From Simkaniaceae bacterium (GTDB lineage Bacteria > Chlamydiota > Chlamydiia > Chlamydiales > Simkaniaceae): DNA of 48,139 nt. This document shows, in pieces, positions 38,293 to 46,515 of the stretch. Location of the stretch: positions 1 to 48,139 of the forward strand of contig JASJDV010000007.1 in the NCBI GenBank assembly GCA_030064985.1, given 5' to 3'. Numbering within the stretch: the first letter of the stretch is position 1; every line of letters starts with the position of its first letter. Position numbers and translations under genes: made by a program. The notes below the pieces were generated by a model that was not told the origin of the DNA, did no database searches, and saw only the letters and a list, made by a program, of their open reading frames with translations.

Positions 38293-40404
38293 ATGGATGC
38301 AACTTTATCTTTTTTATATCATGACCTAATCACACCGGATGGAAAAATTGTCGAATTGACACGGATCGATAAAAAACGGGTTCATGCTAATGTGTTAATC
38401 GAAAATATCTCTCCCTCTTTTTTAGGGTTCTCCATTGAGAAAGAAAGCATCTTCTTTAACTTAAAAAGTACTTTGGCCCAATTAGGAGTCAATGCAAAAA
38501 CAATCGAGTTTGAACTTTCTAAATCACACCGAAAAGGGATTGTTTCTCTCGATCTTTTTGCTCTTTCGCGAGAAGGAATGCTTTTTCTTTCTTTACTTTC
38601 TCCAGAAGCTTATATAGGAAAACTCTTTGCGGCAGATGAGCGCCGCCGCGTAAGAAAGCCCATCTATCTATCCAGAATGTTTAGGCGGACGGACCGTGAG
38701 GGGCGTCCTCTTCTTTCTATTGGTGAAAGACAAGAGAAATCAAACTGGACATTTGAGCAAATCGATGGAAGGATGATTGCTTTTCTTCCTCTCAACCCGG
38801 GCATCCAGAGTTATGATGAAACAGTCAATGGACTCATTCCACTCCTTGCAAAAGCTTTAAAGCATCCTGAAATCAAAGTGCGCGAGCTGATTCATTTAGC
38901 TCAAAGATGGGAAGATAAAAAGCGTTTCATTTCAAACCAACTTCTTCTTGTCAATACACCTCCCCTCCATATCCGAACAGTTTTTGGCCGTGTTGTAGAT
39001 GACCTCCTTCCAGAAGGAATCAAGCATACGGCTGCTTCTATCTTGCAGCCTGATACAATGGCCTCAGGAAATATTTACGAACTCTATGGCGAAAGTTCTG
39101 AAGAACTTACACAAATTCCCCTAGAGTTTTATACACTTGATCCTTATCGAGAGCATGTCTTTTTTTCAGACCGTGATCAACTTCAAGCAGCGATTGAAGA
39201 TCCAAAAGCTCTTTTCGGAGCCATTCAAACAGCGCCGACTCCTACGCATCACAAATGCGCTACTTTCGTTGTTAAAGGAGAACAACTCCTTAATTTAAAA
39301 CCCAGTGATTGGATCCAGGCAGAACCAGTACATGAAGAGTTACCCGGTTTTTTCCACCCGAAAGAGCAAGCAGAGAAAGTAGAAAAGTATATGCATTCTC
39401 AACCTTCCTATCCTTATTTAGAAGCAATTGAAAAGGGAATCATCACAAGCCAAGGCATCCTTTTAAGCCGGTTTTTTCCCTCACCCGTTATGAAACGGAT
39501 GCTTCTCAGTGAACAGGTCTATGAGTGCTTGAAAGGAATCTACTTTGCTAAACCCTCTCGTTCCCATGGGGACTTTTTTTCAAACGAAGATCGCTCGATG
39601 CTTCTTGATTTAGCAAAGTTTGGAATCTCCATTTTTTGGCTGGATGAACAGGCCCGTGAAATTCTCCGATATGTTCCAAAGCCTGGAAAAGATTCTGGAA
39701 TGTTTGTTCCTCTATCAAAAGTAGAAACCTTTATCTCTGCAACGATGATTGGCATCTATGGTTCAAGTTTAGTGGAAGGAACTTTTGAACCTCTTATTAG
39801 AGAACTCTTGGAGGGATTACTTAAAATGAAAGAAGAGTTTGAGCACCATCTTTTGAACGTAAAAACGCCCCTAGCCCTTGTGACTGGAGGGGGGCCGGGG
39901 GTGATGAGCGTAGGTAACCGTTTAGCAAAAGAACTTGGCATCCTTTCCTGTGCCAATATTTTAGATTTCCGCTCTAACGGAAGCTCTATCGTTCATGAAC
40001 AGGAGCAAAATCCTTATGTCGAGGCGAAAATGACCTACCGCTTGGATCGGTTAGTTGAAAGAGAAGCTGAGTTTCATCTAGACTTTCCCATTTTTCTTAC
40101 AGGAGGCATTGGGACTGATTTTGAATATGCTCTTGAAGAAACGCGTCGAAAAGCAGGCGTGGAATCTCCGACTCCCGTTCTTTTAGTGGGAAGTCCCGCC
40201 TATTGGAAAGAAAAAATCTCTTCCCGTTTTAAGTCCAACATCGACGCAGGAACAATTGTCGGTTCCGAGTGGGTGAGTAACTGTTTTTTCTGCGTTCAAA
40301 ATGCCTATCAAGGGCTAAAAATTTATGAAGACTTTTTTAGTGGAAAACTGAGTATTGGGCCAAAAGGTCCCATCTTTCCTGAGGGATTTAGGGTTGTAGA
40401 GTAA
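38293..40404 (+). CDS. Large LOG/Rossmann-like protein, CT387-type
   Basis: A 703-residue protein with a C-terminal Rossmann domain related to the LOG/TIGR00730 family. TGGGPGVMSVGNRLAKELGI (about 531-550) and TGGIGTDFEYALEETRR (about 603-619) correspond to the nucleotide-binding PGGxGTxxE-type signatures. The N-terminal 500 residues carry no motif I know. The Pro of PGGxGT is replaced by Thr and the acidic residue is kept. It is divergent from MYG1. C. trachomatis CT387 has, from memory, the same place beside CT385-386. A nucleotide-linked role is inference. Confidence 0.65.
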   Translation: MDATLSFLYHDLITPDGKIVELTRIDKKRVHANVLIENISPSFLGFSIEKESIFFNLKSTLAQLGVNAKTIEFELSKSHRKGIVSLDLFALSREGMLFLSLLSPEAYIGKLFAADERRRVRKPIYLSRMFRRTDREGRPLLSIGERQEKSNWTFEQIDGRMIAFLPLNPGIQSYDETVNGLIPLLAKALKHPEIKVRELIHLAQRWEDKKRFISNQLLLVNTPPLHIRTVFGRVVDDLLPEGIKHTAASILQPDTMASGNIYELYGESSEELTQIPLEFYTLDPYREHVFFSDRDQLQAAIEDPKALFGAIQTAPTPTHHKCATFVVKGEQLLNLKPSDWIQAEPVHEELPGFFHPKEQAEKVEKYMHSQPSYPYLEAIEKGIITSQGILLSRFFPSPVMKRMLLSEQVYECLKGIYFAKPSRSHGDFFSNEDRSMLLDLAKFGISIFWLDEQAREILRYVPKPGKDSGMFVPLSKVETFISATMIGIYGSSLVEGTFEPLIRELLEGLLKMKEEFEHHLLNVKTPLALVTGGGPGVMSVGNRLAKELGILSCANILDFRSNGSSIVHEQEQNPYVEAKMTYRLDRLVEREAEFHLDFPIFLTGGIGTDFEYALEETRRKAGVESPTPVLLVGSPAYWKEKISSRFKSNIDAGTIVGSEWVSNCFFCVQNAYQGLKIYEDFFSGKLSIGPKGPIFPEGFRVVE

Positions 40405-40531
40405 TCGCTCTTTTCCTGCAGAATCCTCTCAATGTGTCCGACTCACCATCGAGACAAAATAGCAAACTGAGAAAAAAGATAAGAAGAATAAGTAGTGAAC
40501 TGAAAACTTTTTTATGCGTTTTTCTTAGGTC

Positions 40532-41758
40532 TCACAGCGTCGGAAGCCATCCTTGAGTCGCTGCAATTTGGAAGTAAATAATTGCAAATGATCCTATGAG
40601 CATGATCAATAGTAAGGGTTTCCCTCCAAATACACGAAATTTTTCTTTCCTCTTTTCACTATACCTTCCATGCCACACCATAAAAGCGGGCAAAAGACCG
40701 TAAAGAATTGCAACAAAAACCCCTGCATATCCCAAAGCAGTAACAAAGCCGCTAGGATAAAATAAAGCAAATAGAAGAGGGGGAATAAACATGAGAAAAA
40801 GCAACAGTGCCTTTCCCTTTACTGTCTTTTGTATTCTAAGGCCATCTGCCAAAAAATCATAAAGGCTGAGGGCGACTCCAAAAAATGAGGTCACCAGAGC
40901 AAAGAACGAAAAAAGACCGACAACAATTGCAATCCAAGGCATTCCTAACATCACATTCAATGCATCAGTCAACCCTGCAACCGGGTGAGGAGCCCCCCCA
41001 ATTTTCTCAAGTCCATACTTTCCTGTTAGAGGAAGCATCCCCATAATCAAAAACTCCCAAACCAAGTAAAATACCAGAGGGATCAAACTCCCAACAAGGA
41101 GAGCTTTTTTAAGTTTTGCGACATTTCCATCCAAATAATTTCTTAAACTAGGAACAATAATATGGGAGGTAAATGAAAGAACGACAACCGGAACTGCTGC
41201 CCAAAGATAGTGGGGCTTTCCTCCTCTGTAATGCTCCCATTCAACATGAGGCGTAACAAAAATTAAGAGCAAGACAAAACAAACAACTAAACCTACCATA
41301 CAAATGCGATTGATTGCATCAACGGCTTTTGTTTCAAAAACAACAATACATCCAAATATCAACAGGAAAATGAAGATCCCGATATTGGCCGAAACATTAT
41401 ATTTAGAACCAGCGCTAATCACATCAGCTATTAAGGAACCACCCCCAGATAGATAAGCCGCTGCGACTGAATACAGGAGAAGTAAGAAAGAGAGCCATGC
41501 AGAAAATTCTCCAATGGGTCCAAGGTGCTCCTTACAAATCGTTATTAAATTTGCATTGACCTTACCAGACATTAAAGTGGCTTCCATCAGATAAAATAAA
41601 CTAAGTAGCATGAAAGCGAAAGCAATAAAAAATAAGAGGGTAGAAGGAAGGAACCCTCCGGCTCCCGTTGTCAAGGGAAGGGCAAGCATTCCAGCACCAA
41701 TGGAAGTTCCTCCTACTAAGAGAATGCTCCCAAGGGTCTTGTTTCTGTACATTTTCAT
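40532..41758 (-). CDS. tyrP: Aromatic amino acid permease, TyrP type
   Basis: Integral membrane symporter of the hydroxy/aromatic amino acid permease family. The opening TLGSILLVGGTSIGAGMLALP is the substrate/ion-binding first helix. About eleven hydrophobic helices follow over 408 residues. C. trachomatis carries two tyrP genes, and this window shows one. It is followed upstream (same strand) by the BON/DUF1207 gene at 41855. Tyrosine versus tryptophan preference cannot be read from the sequence. Confidence 0.88.
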   Translation of the reverse strand: MKMYRNKTLGSILLVGGTSIGAGMLALPLTTGAGGFLPSTLLFFIAFAFMLLSLFYLMEATLMSGKVNANLITICKEHLGPIGEFSAWLSFLLLLYSVAAAYLSGGGSLIADVISAGSKYNVSANIGIFIFLLIFGCIVVFETKAVDAINRICMVGLVVCFVLLLIFVTPHVEWEHYRGGKPHYLWAAVPVVVLSFTSHIIVPSLRNYLDGNVAKLKKALLVGSLIPLVFYLVWEFLIMGMLPLTGKYGLEKIGGAPHPVAGLTDALNVMLGMPWIAIVVGLFSFFALVTSFFGVALSLYDFLADGLRIQKTVKGKALLLFLMFIPPLLFALFYPSGFVTALGYAGVFVAILYGLLPAFMVWHGRYSEKRKEKFRVFGGKPLLLIMLIGSFAIIYFQIAATQGWLPTL

Positions 41759-41854
41759 AGTTAGGTAAAATTATCTATCTCAAGGAAATTAATTTGCAAG
41801 CTTCCTTTTTCGTAAAATGAGGCTGAAAGGTGTTGAAGCTGTTGTCGATCAGAT

Positions 41855-43033
41855 CTAAAATCCCCAGGATAAGCCAAACCCGGTATACGAAATACGATCT
41901 GTAAAAAATTGACCCACTGAATAGCCATGGTGATAATCGATAAAGAGCCTCATTTTTCTTCCAACCCCTTGAAGTTTACTGATTTCATAACCAATCATAT
42001 AGGTCCCATCAAGATTCCAGTGATTGACTTGCCAACTTCTTAGATAGACCGCTAAAAAAGGGGTTCCGTAAAGGCGGTGATAAAAAAACTTTCGTCCAAG
42101 AATGCGCACTTCCCCCCCCCATTCAACATAAAGAGGTAGCTTAATTGGATACGTTTTATCACTATGAAAAACCCAACCAACCCCACCGTAAACTCTTAAA
42201 TTCCTATTGATTTGGTAAGAAGAGAACAGGTCTATAGCCTCCATACTCGGGTTCAACCTTTTAACACCAGGATTATGATCCACATACTCATCACCAAGGT
42301 GAGAAGAAATATGATAAACGCGCAGTCGAAATGCCCATTTATCAAAAGCATAACTTAGCGGAATACCAATAAGGTAATCTGTATTCACAAGTTCAGAAAT
42401 TTCACGGTTATGTTGAATTCCCATTTTGAAAGTTGACCAGATTCCTGCTTGAATGTCGATTTGCAAGTCCCCTTGCCATGGAACAACATTTCGCCAGCGG
42501 AAAATTGGGAAACTATCCCCTAAAGACACTGCAATGGATTTCGTTCCAACCCTCTTATCTCCGGTATGGTAAGCGGCTGAGTAGAGTGTTTCCATAGGGT
42601 TAGCAACCATTGGTGGATAAAGAACCGTCTGCTGGGGAAACCAAATCCCCTCGATTTGTGGCCTAACCTCACGCTTCTTGATCTTTTCCAACTTCTTTTC
42701 AGGGAATTTATCAACTTTAGTGACCGACGTCACTTCCGGTAAGTCTTTGACAAAGCTAATAATACTACTTTTAATCAAGGCATTCTTCGGTAAATTATAA
42801 AGATACACATCTCCATTCTCTACGTAGACAAGAACATCGAATTCATAATAGTGGGAGTTCACAAGAGCTTGAATGTAACCTTCAAAGTAGGCATCTTCTT
42901 CATCACTCAAGTGCTCTTTAGGCACTTCATCAGTTCGCGTTGGAGCTGTAGCGATAAAATCATGAGTCTCAGTAGCTCCAAAAATTGGAACCATCACCCA
43001 TAGAAAACTAAGTGTTAAACACCAAATATTCAT
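41855..43033 (-). CDS. Envelope protein with BON-like and DUF1207 domains
   Basis: A signal peptide (residues 1-20) is followed by a BON-like domain of about 70 residues (FEGYIQALVNSHYYEFDVLVYV to LPEVTSVTKVD). A DUF1207 beta-rich domain follows, with SIAVSLGDSFPIFRW, LIGIPLSYAFDKWAFRLRVYHISSHLGDEYVD and a C-terminal Phe. Ending in Phe and the alternating strands fit an outer-membrane barrel. The gene stands 96 nt upstream of tyrP on the same strand. The domain pairing is my own reading. The function is unknown. Confidence 0.65.
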   Translation of the reverse strand: MNIWCLTLSFLWVMVPIFGATETHDFIATAPTRTDEVPKEHLSDEEDAYFEGYIQALVNSHYYEFDVLVYVENGDVYLYNLPKNALIKSSIISFVKDLPEVTSVTKVDKFPEKKLEKIKKREVRPQIEGIWFPQQTVLYPPMVANPMETLYSAAYHTGDKRVGTKSIAVSLGDSFPIFRWRNVVPWQGDLQIDIQAGIWSTFKMGIQHNREISELVNTDYLIGIPLSYAFDKWAFRLRVYHISSHLGDEYVDHNPGVKRLNPSMEAIDLFSSYQINRNLRVYGGVGWVFHSDKTYPIKLPLYVEWGGEVRILGRKFFYHRLYGTPFLAVYLRSWQVNHWNLDGTYMIGYEISKLQGVGRKMRLFIDYHHGYSVGQFFTDRISYTGFGLSWGF

Positions 43034-43171
43034 TACCAGTTACTTAAAAATTTCTTCTTTTTTCATAGAGAAGCTATAATTCCTATATACAGAGGACTTG
43101 AAATTATCGGCAAAAAAATTTATTTGTTACGATAGGTATTGAAAGAAATAAGAGCCACCTAGGAGTTACTC

Positions 43172-43450
43172 ATGGCAAAGCTACCAGAGTCAAATTTGAC
43201 AAAAAAATTCCAAGATCAAGTTGCACAACTTGAAGATAACTTATTTACCCTCAATGAGCTTTTCCAGATGTGCTGTAGTTCTTCTCTATCAGAGGAAGAG
43301 CTCCTTAAAAAAGCCTCTCCACTAGTTGAAAAACTTGCAAAAAACAATCCTGAGATCGCAAAAGAGCTTAAAGAAGTGCTCACTTCAGGAAATCATGGAA
43401 AAATTAAAGCCTTTTTTGATAAAGATATCCAGCGAAGAGCAAACTTGTAA
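43172..43450 (+). CDS. Small helical protein, unknown
   Basis: 92 residues, rich in Lys, Glu and Leu, with two predicted helices and a CC pair in QMCCSSS. No signal peptide or membrane segment. CTAGGAG precedes the ATG at good spacing, which supports a real gene. It is divergent from the BON/DUF1207 gene. I do not recognise the family. Confidence 0.6.
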   Translation: MAKLPESNLTKKFQDQVAQLEDNLFTLNELFQMCCSSSLSEEELLKKASPLVEKLAKNNPEIAKELKEVLTSGNHGKIKAFFDKDIQRRANL

Positions 43451-43772
43451 TTCCCTTGCGGTATTTCAAGACCCGAGGATTGGAGTCACTTTTTTGGGGT
43501 GAACTACCATACCTAGCCGCTTTAGATGAGTTAAATAAAAACTTATGACACTTCGGCCATCGTTGCAATCTTTGGATAGCGCATAGCTATGATAAATTCA
43601 AGATCTAATAATACTCCAAATACCCTTGGGTGATGTCAATAGCTCAGAAAACCACAAACGGGCCACAAACGGGGACTTGTTTTGTCGCCTCTCTTTTCGT
43701 TGAAAAGACCTATGCCACAAGCATCGATTCGTTACAAATAATCCTCTAAATGCTATGGTTATAGACTTCGTT
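43451..43772. other. Intergenic region before the CAU tRNA
   Basis: No complete gene. A short plus-strand frame (about 43456-43547) reads KTRGLESLFWGELPYLAALD and stops at TGA. It looks like the tail of a former gene, but I cannot name it. The tRNA promoter should lie near the right end. I do not find a clear one. Confidence 0.35.
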
Positions 43773-43845
43773 GGGGCAGTAGCTCAGTGGTTAGAGCTGC
43801 GGACTCATAACCCGTCGGTCGTAGGTTCAAGTCCTACCTGCCCCA
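43773..43845 (+). tRNA. tRNA with CAT anticodon (Ile2 or elongator Met)
   Basis: The acceptor GGGGCAG/CTGCCCC, D arm TAGCTCAGTGGTTAGAGC, loop CTCATAA with anticodon CAT, and T arm GGTTCAAGTCC fold well. The discriminator is A. The anticodon stem carries one A-C mismatch at its loop end. The D arm and T arm resemble E. coli tRNA-Ile2, whose C34 becomes lysidine, but elongator tRNA-Met is also possible. No CCA is encoded. Confidence 0.85.
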
Positions 43846-44014
43846 TTTTCTAACTCATTCTATTTGAGCAAATTTCTTCTAACTCCCATTCTTTTGTTCA
43901 TCCAAAAAGCCATTATGTCAAGACTCTAATCTTTTTATGTCATTTCATAGATAATCAGTTACTCTTTGAAGAGAATCCTTTTCTCCATCTATACTGACAG
44001 AAGCTCTTAGGAAT

Positions 44015-44227
44015 TTGATTTATAAAATCAAAGAGCTAGCCTACGCACTTCAAAATACGCACATCTCTTCTTCAGAACTTGTAGAATATACCAGAAGACT
44101 GGAAGACGTGAGAAAAAATCTCCAAATTGCAAAAAGCCTTGCCTTCAAAGAAATTGAAAATACCAAAACCTTTGTCAAATTCCTGCACGAAGAAGACAAC
44201 TACCGTCGAACCCTAGGGGCGCTATGA
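44015..44227 (+). CDS. Small helical protein ahead of a frameshifted secreted gene
   Basis: 70 residues, almost all helix, with EELVEYTRRLEDVRKNL-like heptads. The TTG at 44015 follows AGGA too closely for a good ribosome binding site. The frame is open upstream to a CTG at about 43994, so the true start is unsure. The stop overlaps the start of the next gene (ATGA), which suggests an operon. I do not recognise a family. Confidence 0.45.
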   Translation: MIYKIKELAYALQNTHISSSELVEYTRRLEDVRKNLQIAKSLAFKEIENTKTFVKFLHEEDNYRRTLGAL

Positions 44228-44425
44228 GAAAACTTTTTCTTTTCTGCCTCTTTTTTTTCTTTTTTTTTGCGGAGCTCTTCAAGCACAAGAAACTGCCCCG
44301 CCACCCTCAGAACTTTCAACGATTCATACCTACGGAAGAGGGAAATTTTTCAAGACCATCTTCGATGCAGTTCATCGTAATCTTTTTCGAAAAGCTCTAC
44401 TGGAATATATTTGTCTACAACGGTT
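44224..44425 (+). pseudogene. Secreted-protein gene frameshifted in a poly-T tract
   Basis: An ATG overlapping the previous stop opens MRKLFLFCLFFFFFF, a signal peptide. The +1-shifted frame then reads CGALQAQETAPPPSELSTI, with an excellent signal-peptidase site (ALQA-Q), and goes on to a TGA near 44423. The switch falls in a run of eight Ts, a C and nine Ts (about 44253-44270). In the unshifted frame the product is a 83-residue protein without a cleavage site. One base gained or lost in the tract restores a secreted protein. This may be phase variation, decay or a sequencing error. Confidence 0.5.
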
Positions 44426-44592
44426 TTGAAAATCGCTTTGAAAAGAGATGTCTTTTTTTCCGTAGAAAAATCTGAAAGATACCCTGAGTATTTCAAAACT
44501 TTTCCAGATTTTACAAGCCCTTCTAGTTGTTCGGAAAAGTCTTCTTCAGCTTTCAAGACCCACTTCAGGTCTTTTTGAAAGGTTATACCTCA
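44350..44592 (-). pseudogene. Minus-strand gene fragment, unknown
   Basis: An open minus-strand frame of about 80 codons ends at 44350 and reads KAEEDFSEQLEGLVKSGKVL, later SLFKAIFKTVVDKYI. Its composition is protein-like with Glu/Lys-rich helices. A stop lies at its 5' side near 44592 and no ATG occurs, only a TTG at 44556. It overlaps the tail of the plus-strand frameshifted gene, so only one of the two can be real over 44350-44425. I read it as a relic. Confidence 0.3.
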
Positions 44593-45145
44593 AGAATATT
44601 ACGTCTAAAATTTCCTTTTCTCAAAAAAAATGCGGAAAAGATAAGCTTTGGACATCATATGCATATTATGTTGACATAGCAGGTGACATATCATCGGAAA
44701 CGATTATTCGATAGATTACAGAATGCCAGGGTAAATAGCGCGCTTTCATCTCAATCCCCTAAACGGGATGAGAATTCCCGCGTGTCTTTTAAAATTTGGG
44801 AACTCTGGGGTTTTCGAAAAAATCGAGTACTGACGTCCCTTCATCTGTTTGGACATTTGTTGCAGCTTCGTCAATGTTCGTTACGTATCAAGTATGGGTT
44901 ATTGATCCAGCTTATAACACTAACCCTCGCACTATTGTCATCCTTGATATTCCCAGCGTTGCAATTATCAATGCCCTTCCAACGATCGATAACCTTCCTA
45001 TCTTAGCTTTTGCACCGATATCATGCATCGGTGCTGAAACAAGACGCAATTAGAGCCTTAGGAAAAAAAGGAATGGTGAAAACTCTAGATTGAAGTTTAT
45101 CTATTCTGATGGACTTTAACTCAGGTTTTGCTATGATCTTTCTAT
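44557..45145. other. Decayed intergenic region
   Basis: No intact gene. Several pieces of open frame occur in all frames. The best is a plus-strand stretch at about 44793-45055 that includes VWTFVAASSMFVTYQVWVID and ends at a TAG, without a usable start. It may be an old gene tail. I see no RNA gene, insertion sequence or repeat. Confidence 0.3.
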
Positions 45146-46093
45146 ATGAAACGCATTCTACTCCCATTTTTAGTCCTTCTTTTCTTTGCGGGATGCTACC
45201 GTGTTCCCGACAAGATTGAACCACAAGTCAACTTCTCTGCCCAGGATAAGTATCTAAAAAGTCTTCCTACAGCCTTTCCCCCTCTAACACCACCAGAACG
45301 GAATCAACCTTGGGGACAAGAGTATTTGATCGCTCAGAAATTTGCGCAGCATCTAGATCTTTATCGAGCCATCACAACACTTAAACGGGCAGAGTTTCTT
45401 CTTCCCGCTGGCTATCAAACCCGCCTCGAAGAAATCCAGTATCAAATTCTTCTTTCTTACTATCTCGGAAAACGGTATGAGGAAGTGACTCAAGAATTCA
45501 CCCGCTCCTCACTTTATACAGCGACAAAGATGTTTCCCGCTTACTGCGACCTTCTTATTATCATGTATGAAAGTTATCTCGAAGTGGGGAATGAGGAAAA
45601 AGCTGACTATGTGCTTCGCCTCATTAAGCACCACTACCCTGAAACAGCAAAGAAGTTAGAGCTTTCGACACTTATGATTGAAGGGAATCTCGCTGAAATT
45701 CGAAGGGCTGAAAGGGAAGACCCTTCTAAAGCTTACCTCACAAAACTTCTACATAGCTACGATGCAAAAAAAAAGTCTGTGAGTAAGGCTCAAACTTTGA
45801 ATGCAGTTCTTCCCGGAGCGGGGTATTTTTACGTTGGACAAAAACAATCGGCCCTTACTTCCTTGCTTCTAAATGGCCTTTTTATTTGGGCCGCTGCTCA
45901 CTTTTATGCCCACGGGCATATCGCTGCAGGGATTGTCACAACGAGTTTTGAAGCTGGGTGGTATTTTGGAGGGATTTACGGTGCGGGAGAAAGTGCAAAG
46001 CTCTATAACGAAAGGTTATACGAGGAGCATGCCTATCCTGCCTTACATCGTAATGGGCTATTCCCGGTCCTGATGCTAAAATTTGGATTCTAG
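45146..46093 (+). CDS. Lipoprotein with helical-repeat domain and C-terminal membrane segments
   Basis: The signal ends in a lipobox LLFFAGC with C17 as the lipid-modified residue. Residues about 50-200 are TPR-like helices (YLIAQKFAQHLDLYRAITTL to KADYVLRLIKHHYPET). The C-terminal region is hydrophobic and Gly rich (TLNAVLPGAGYFYVGQKQSA, then two spans, about 225-290). It overlaps the next gene by 1 nt (TAGTG), so it and the YidD-like protein likely work together. The function is unknown. A role in envelope assembly is inferred from YidD. Confidence 0.7.
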   Translation: MKRILLPFLVLLFFAGCYRVPDKIEPQVNFSAQDKYLKSLPTAFPPLTPPERNQPWGQEYLIAQKFAQHLDLYRAITTLKRAEFLLPAGYQTRLEEIQYQILLSYYLGKRYEEVTQEFTRSSLYTATKMFPAYCDLLIIMYESYLEVGNEEKADYVLRLIKHHYPETAKKLELSTLMIEGNLAEIRRAEREDPSKAYLTKLLHSYDAKKKSVSKAQTLNAVLPGAGYFYVGQKQSALTSLLLNGLFIWAAAHFYAHGHIAAGIVTTSFEAGWYFGGIYGAGESAKLYNERLYEEHAYPALHRNGLFPVLMLKFGF

Positions 46094-46515
46094 TGAAAAA
46101 AATCATCGTTCTCCTCCTTTTTTTCTGTCCTCTTTTTGCCGAGGTCGGCTTTACGCATCCGTGGGGAAAAGATCAAGAACTCGTTCCGAGTCAAAGCTTG
46201 ATTCCTCCTGTTCCCCAAAAAAGAGGATTCATGACCCGTCTTTCTGAATCTGTTATTCTGTTTCATCAAAAGATTCTGTCCCCGGTTGATGGGCCGCGTA
46301 GTCACTTTCGACCAACAAGTTCTCGCTACATGCTCCTTGCCATGCGACGGCATGGATTTATCAAAGGATATATCATGGGATGTGACCGCCTTCTTCGAGA
46401 AAATCGGGAAGAGTGGGTCTACCGAAAAGTGACCATTGATGGGAAGACGTTCAAATGGGATCCCACATTTTCCTCTTCAAAACGGAGGTCTTCTTCCAAG
46501 AAGTTTCCATTGTGA
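46093..46515 (+). CDS. Exported YidD-like protein lacking the conserved cysteines
   Basis: A signal peptide (residues 1-16) is followed by a YidD core: FHQKILSPVDGPRSHFRPTS and then SRYMLLAMRRHGFIKGYIMG. In E. coli YidD the equivalent stretch reads CRFTPTCSSY with a later KCHP. Here all three Cys are replaced (S-H-F, T-S-S, and R-E-N). Normal YidD is cytosolic-facing and assists YidC insertion. A signal peptide would place this one outside the cytosol. GTG start. The 3' end overlaps der in antisense by about 97 nt. Confidence 0.75.
   Translation: MKKIIVLLLFFCPLFAEVGFTHPWGKDQELVPSQSLIPPVPQKRGFMTRLSESVILFHQKILSPVDGPRSHFRPTSSRYMLLAMRRHGFIKGYIMGCDRLLRENREEWVYRKVTIDGKTFKWDPTFSSSKRRSSSKKFPL

Noticed and set aside
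44683-45006. 107-codon plus-strand frame in the decayed region
   Set aside because: Leu/Ser/Arg-rich with no motif, and a competing frame over the same bases looks equally plausible.
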